From Streptomyces sp. 8L (GTDB lineage: Bacteria; Actinomycetota; Actinomycetes; Streptomycetales; Streptomycetaceae): a DNA stretch of 44,715 nucleotides. Location of the stretch: positions 1-44,715 of the forward strand of contig NZ_JAIUKE010000005.1 in assembly GCF_020176795.1 (NCBI RefSeq). Direction: 5' to 3'. A program made the position numbers and the translations under genes. How positions within the stretch are numbered: position 1 is the stretch's first letter; each line of letters starts with the position of its first letter. Below the pieces are notes generated by a model that did not search any database, was not told where the DNA came from, and saw nothing but the letters and a program-made list of their open reading frames with translations. Shown piece after piece: positions 44,678 to 44,715 of this stretch.

Positions 44678-44715
44678 AGCCGCATAACCGGAACCGTCAG
44701 AAAGGCGCGGCCGCC

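Overview
The window is actinobacterial and almost certainly from a Streptomyces or close relative. The DNA is very GC-rich, the genes have strongly GC-biased third codon positions with frequent GTG starts and GTGA/ATGA overlaps, and the locus carries hallmark Streptomyces features: cobalamin-riboswitch-controlled nrdAB, a cysteine-free ribosomal protein island with a Zur-type box, a PrpR/methylcitrate cluster and a siderophore NRPS with an iron box. No mobile element, tRNA, rRNA or CRISPR array was seen.

Layout. 1-470: decayed remnants of a luciferase-like monooxygenase and an ABC ATPase. 494-3306: a minus-strand set encoding an NmrA-like protein, an XRE/MmyB-type regulator and a metallo-beta-lactamase-fold hydrolase. 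3307-4642: a coding-poor stretch. 4643-10463: a plus-strand catabolic operon (RraA-like aldolase, three tandem NTF2-like paralogues, beta-propeller lactonase, amidohydrolase, ACS-family transporter). 10479-18281: a minus-strand catabolic block (LysR regulator, SDR, cupin-ABM fusion, aldehyde dehydrogenase, small ABM protein, HpcH/HpaI aldolase, MHS-family transporter, cyclase-family hydrolase), facing a divergent GntR/FCD regulator across a perfect palindrome. 19299-24495: prpR with divergent prpDBC (propionyl-CoA disposal by the methylcitrate cycle). 24516-29494: a complete Dpp/Nik-type ABC importer led by a cobalamin riboswitch. 29855-34310: nrdB-nrdA with a second cobalamin riboswitch and two NrdR boxes. 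NrdB has Phe and Glu where class Ia enzymes have the radical Tyr and an Asp ligand. 34350-34988: a broken methyltransferase. 35171-37902: zinc-independent L32, S18, L31, L33, L28 and S14 plus a COG0523-type protein without a P-loop, around a Zur-like box. 37903-38288: repeats and GC-only DNA. 38289-44575: the edge of a siderophore cluster (aryl-acid AMP ligase, iron box, MbtH, single-module NRPS C-A-PCP-TE).

How the genes work together. The two catabolic blocks look like one locus for one or more unknown ring-derived or lactone-type acids: two different importers, two lactone/ring-type hydrolases, two classes of pyruvate-type aldolase and an aldehyde dehydrogenase to oxidise the aldehyde product. 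The set of three NTF2-like paralogues and the cupin-ABM fusion fit no pathway I recognise and are the best candidates for undescribed chemistry. The RNR and the ABC importer are both B12-sensed, so cobalamin or cobalt supply and DNA precursor synthesis are wired together here. The siderophore edge predicts a mixed catechol-hydroxamate product: the A domain code reads DINYWGGVGK, close to the formyl-hydroxyornithine code of coelichelin, beside an aryl-acid ligase.

Limits. All functional calls come from reading motifs by eye. Three G/C homopolymer stretches (22211-22228, 38101-38209, 44602-44677) may be sequencing or assembly errors.
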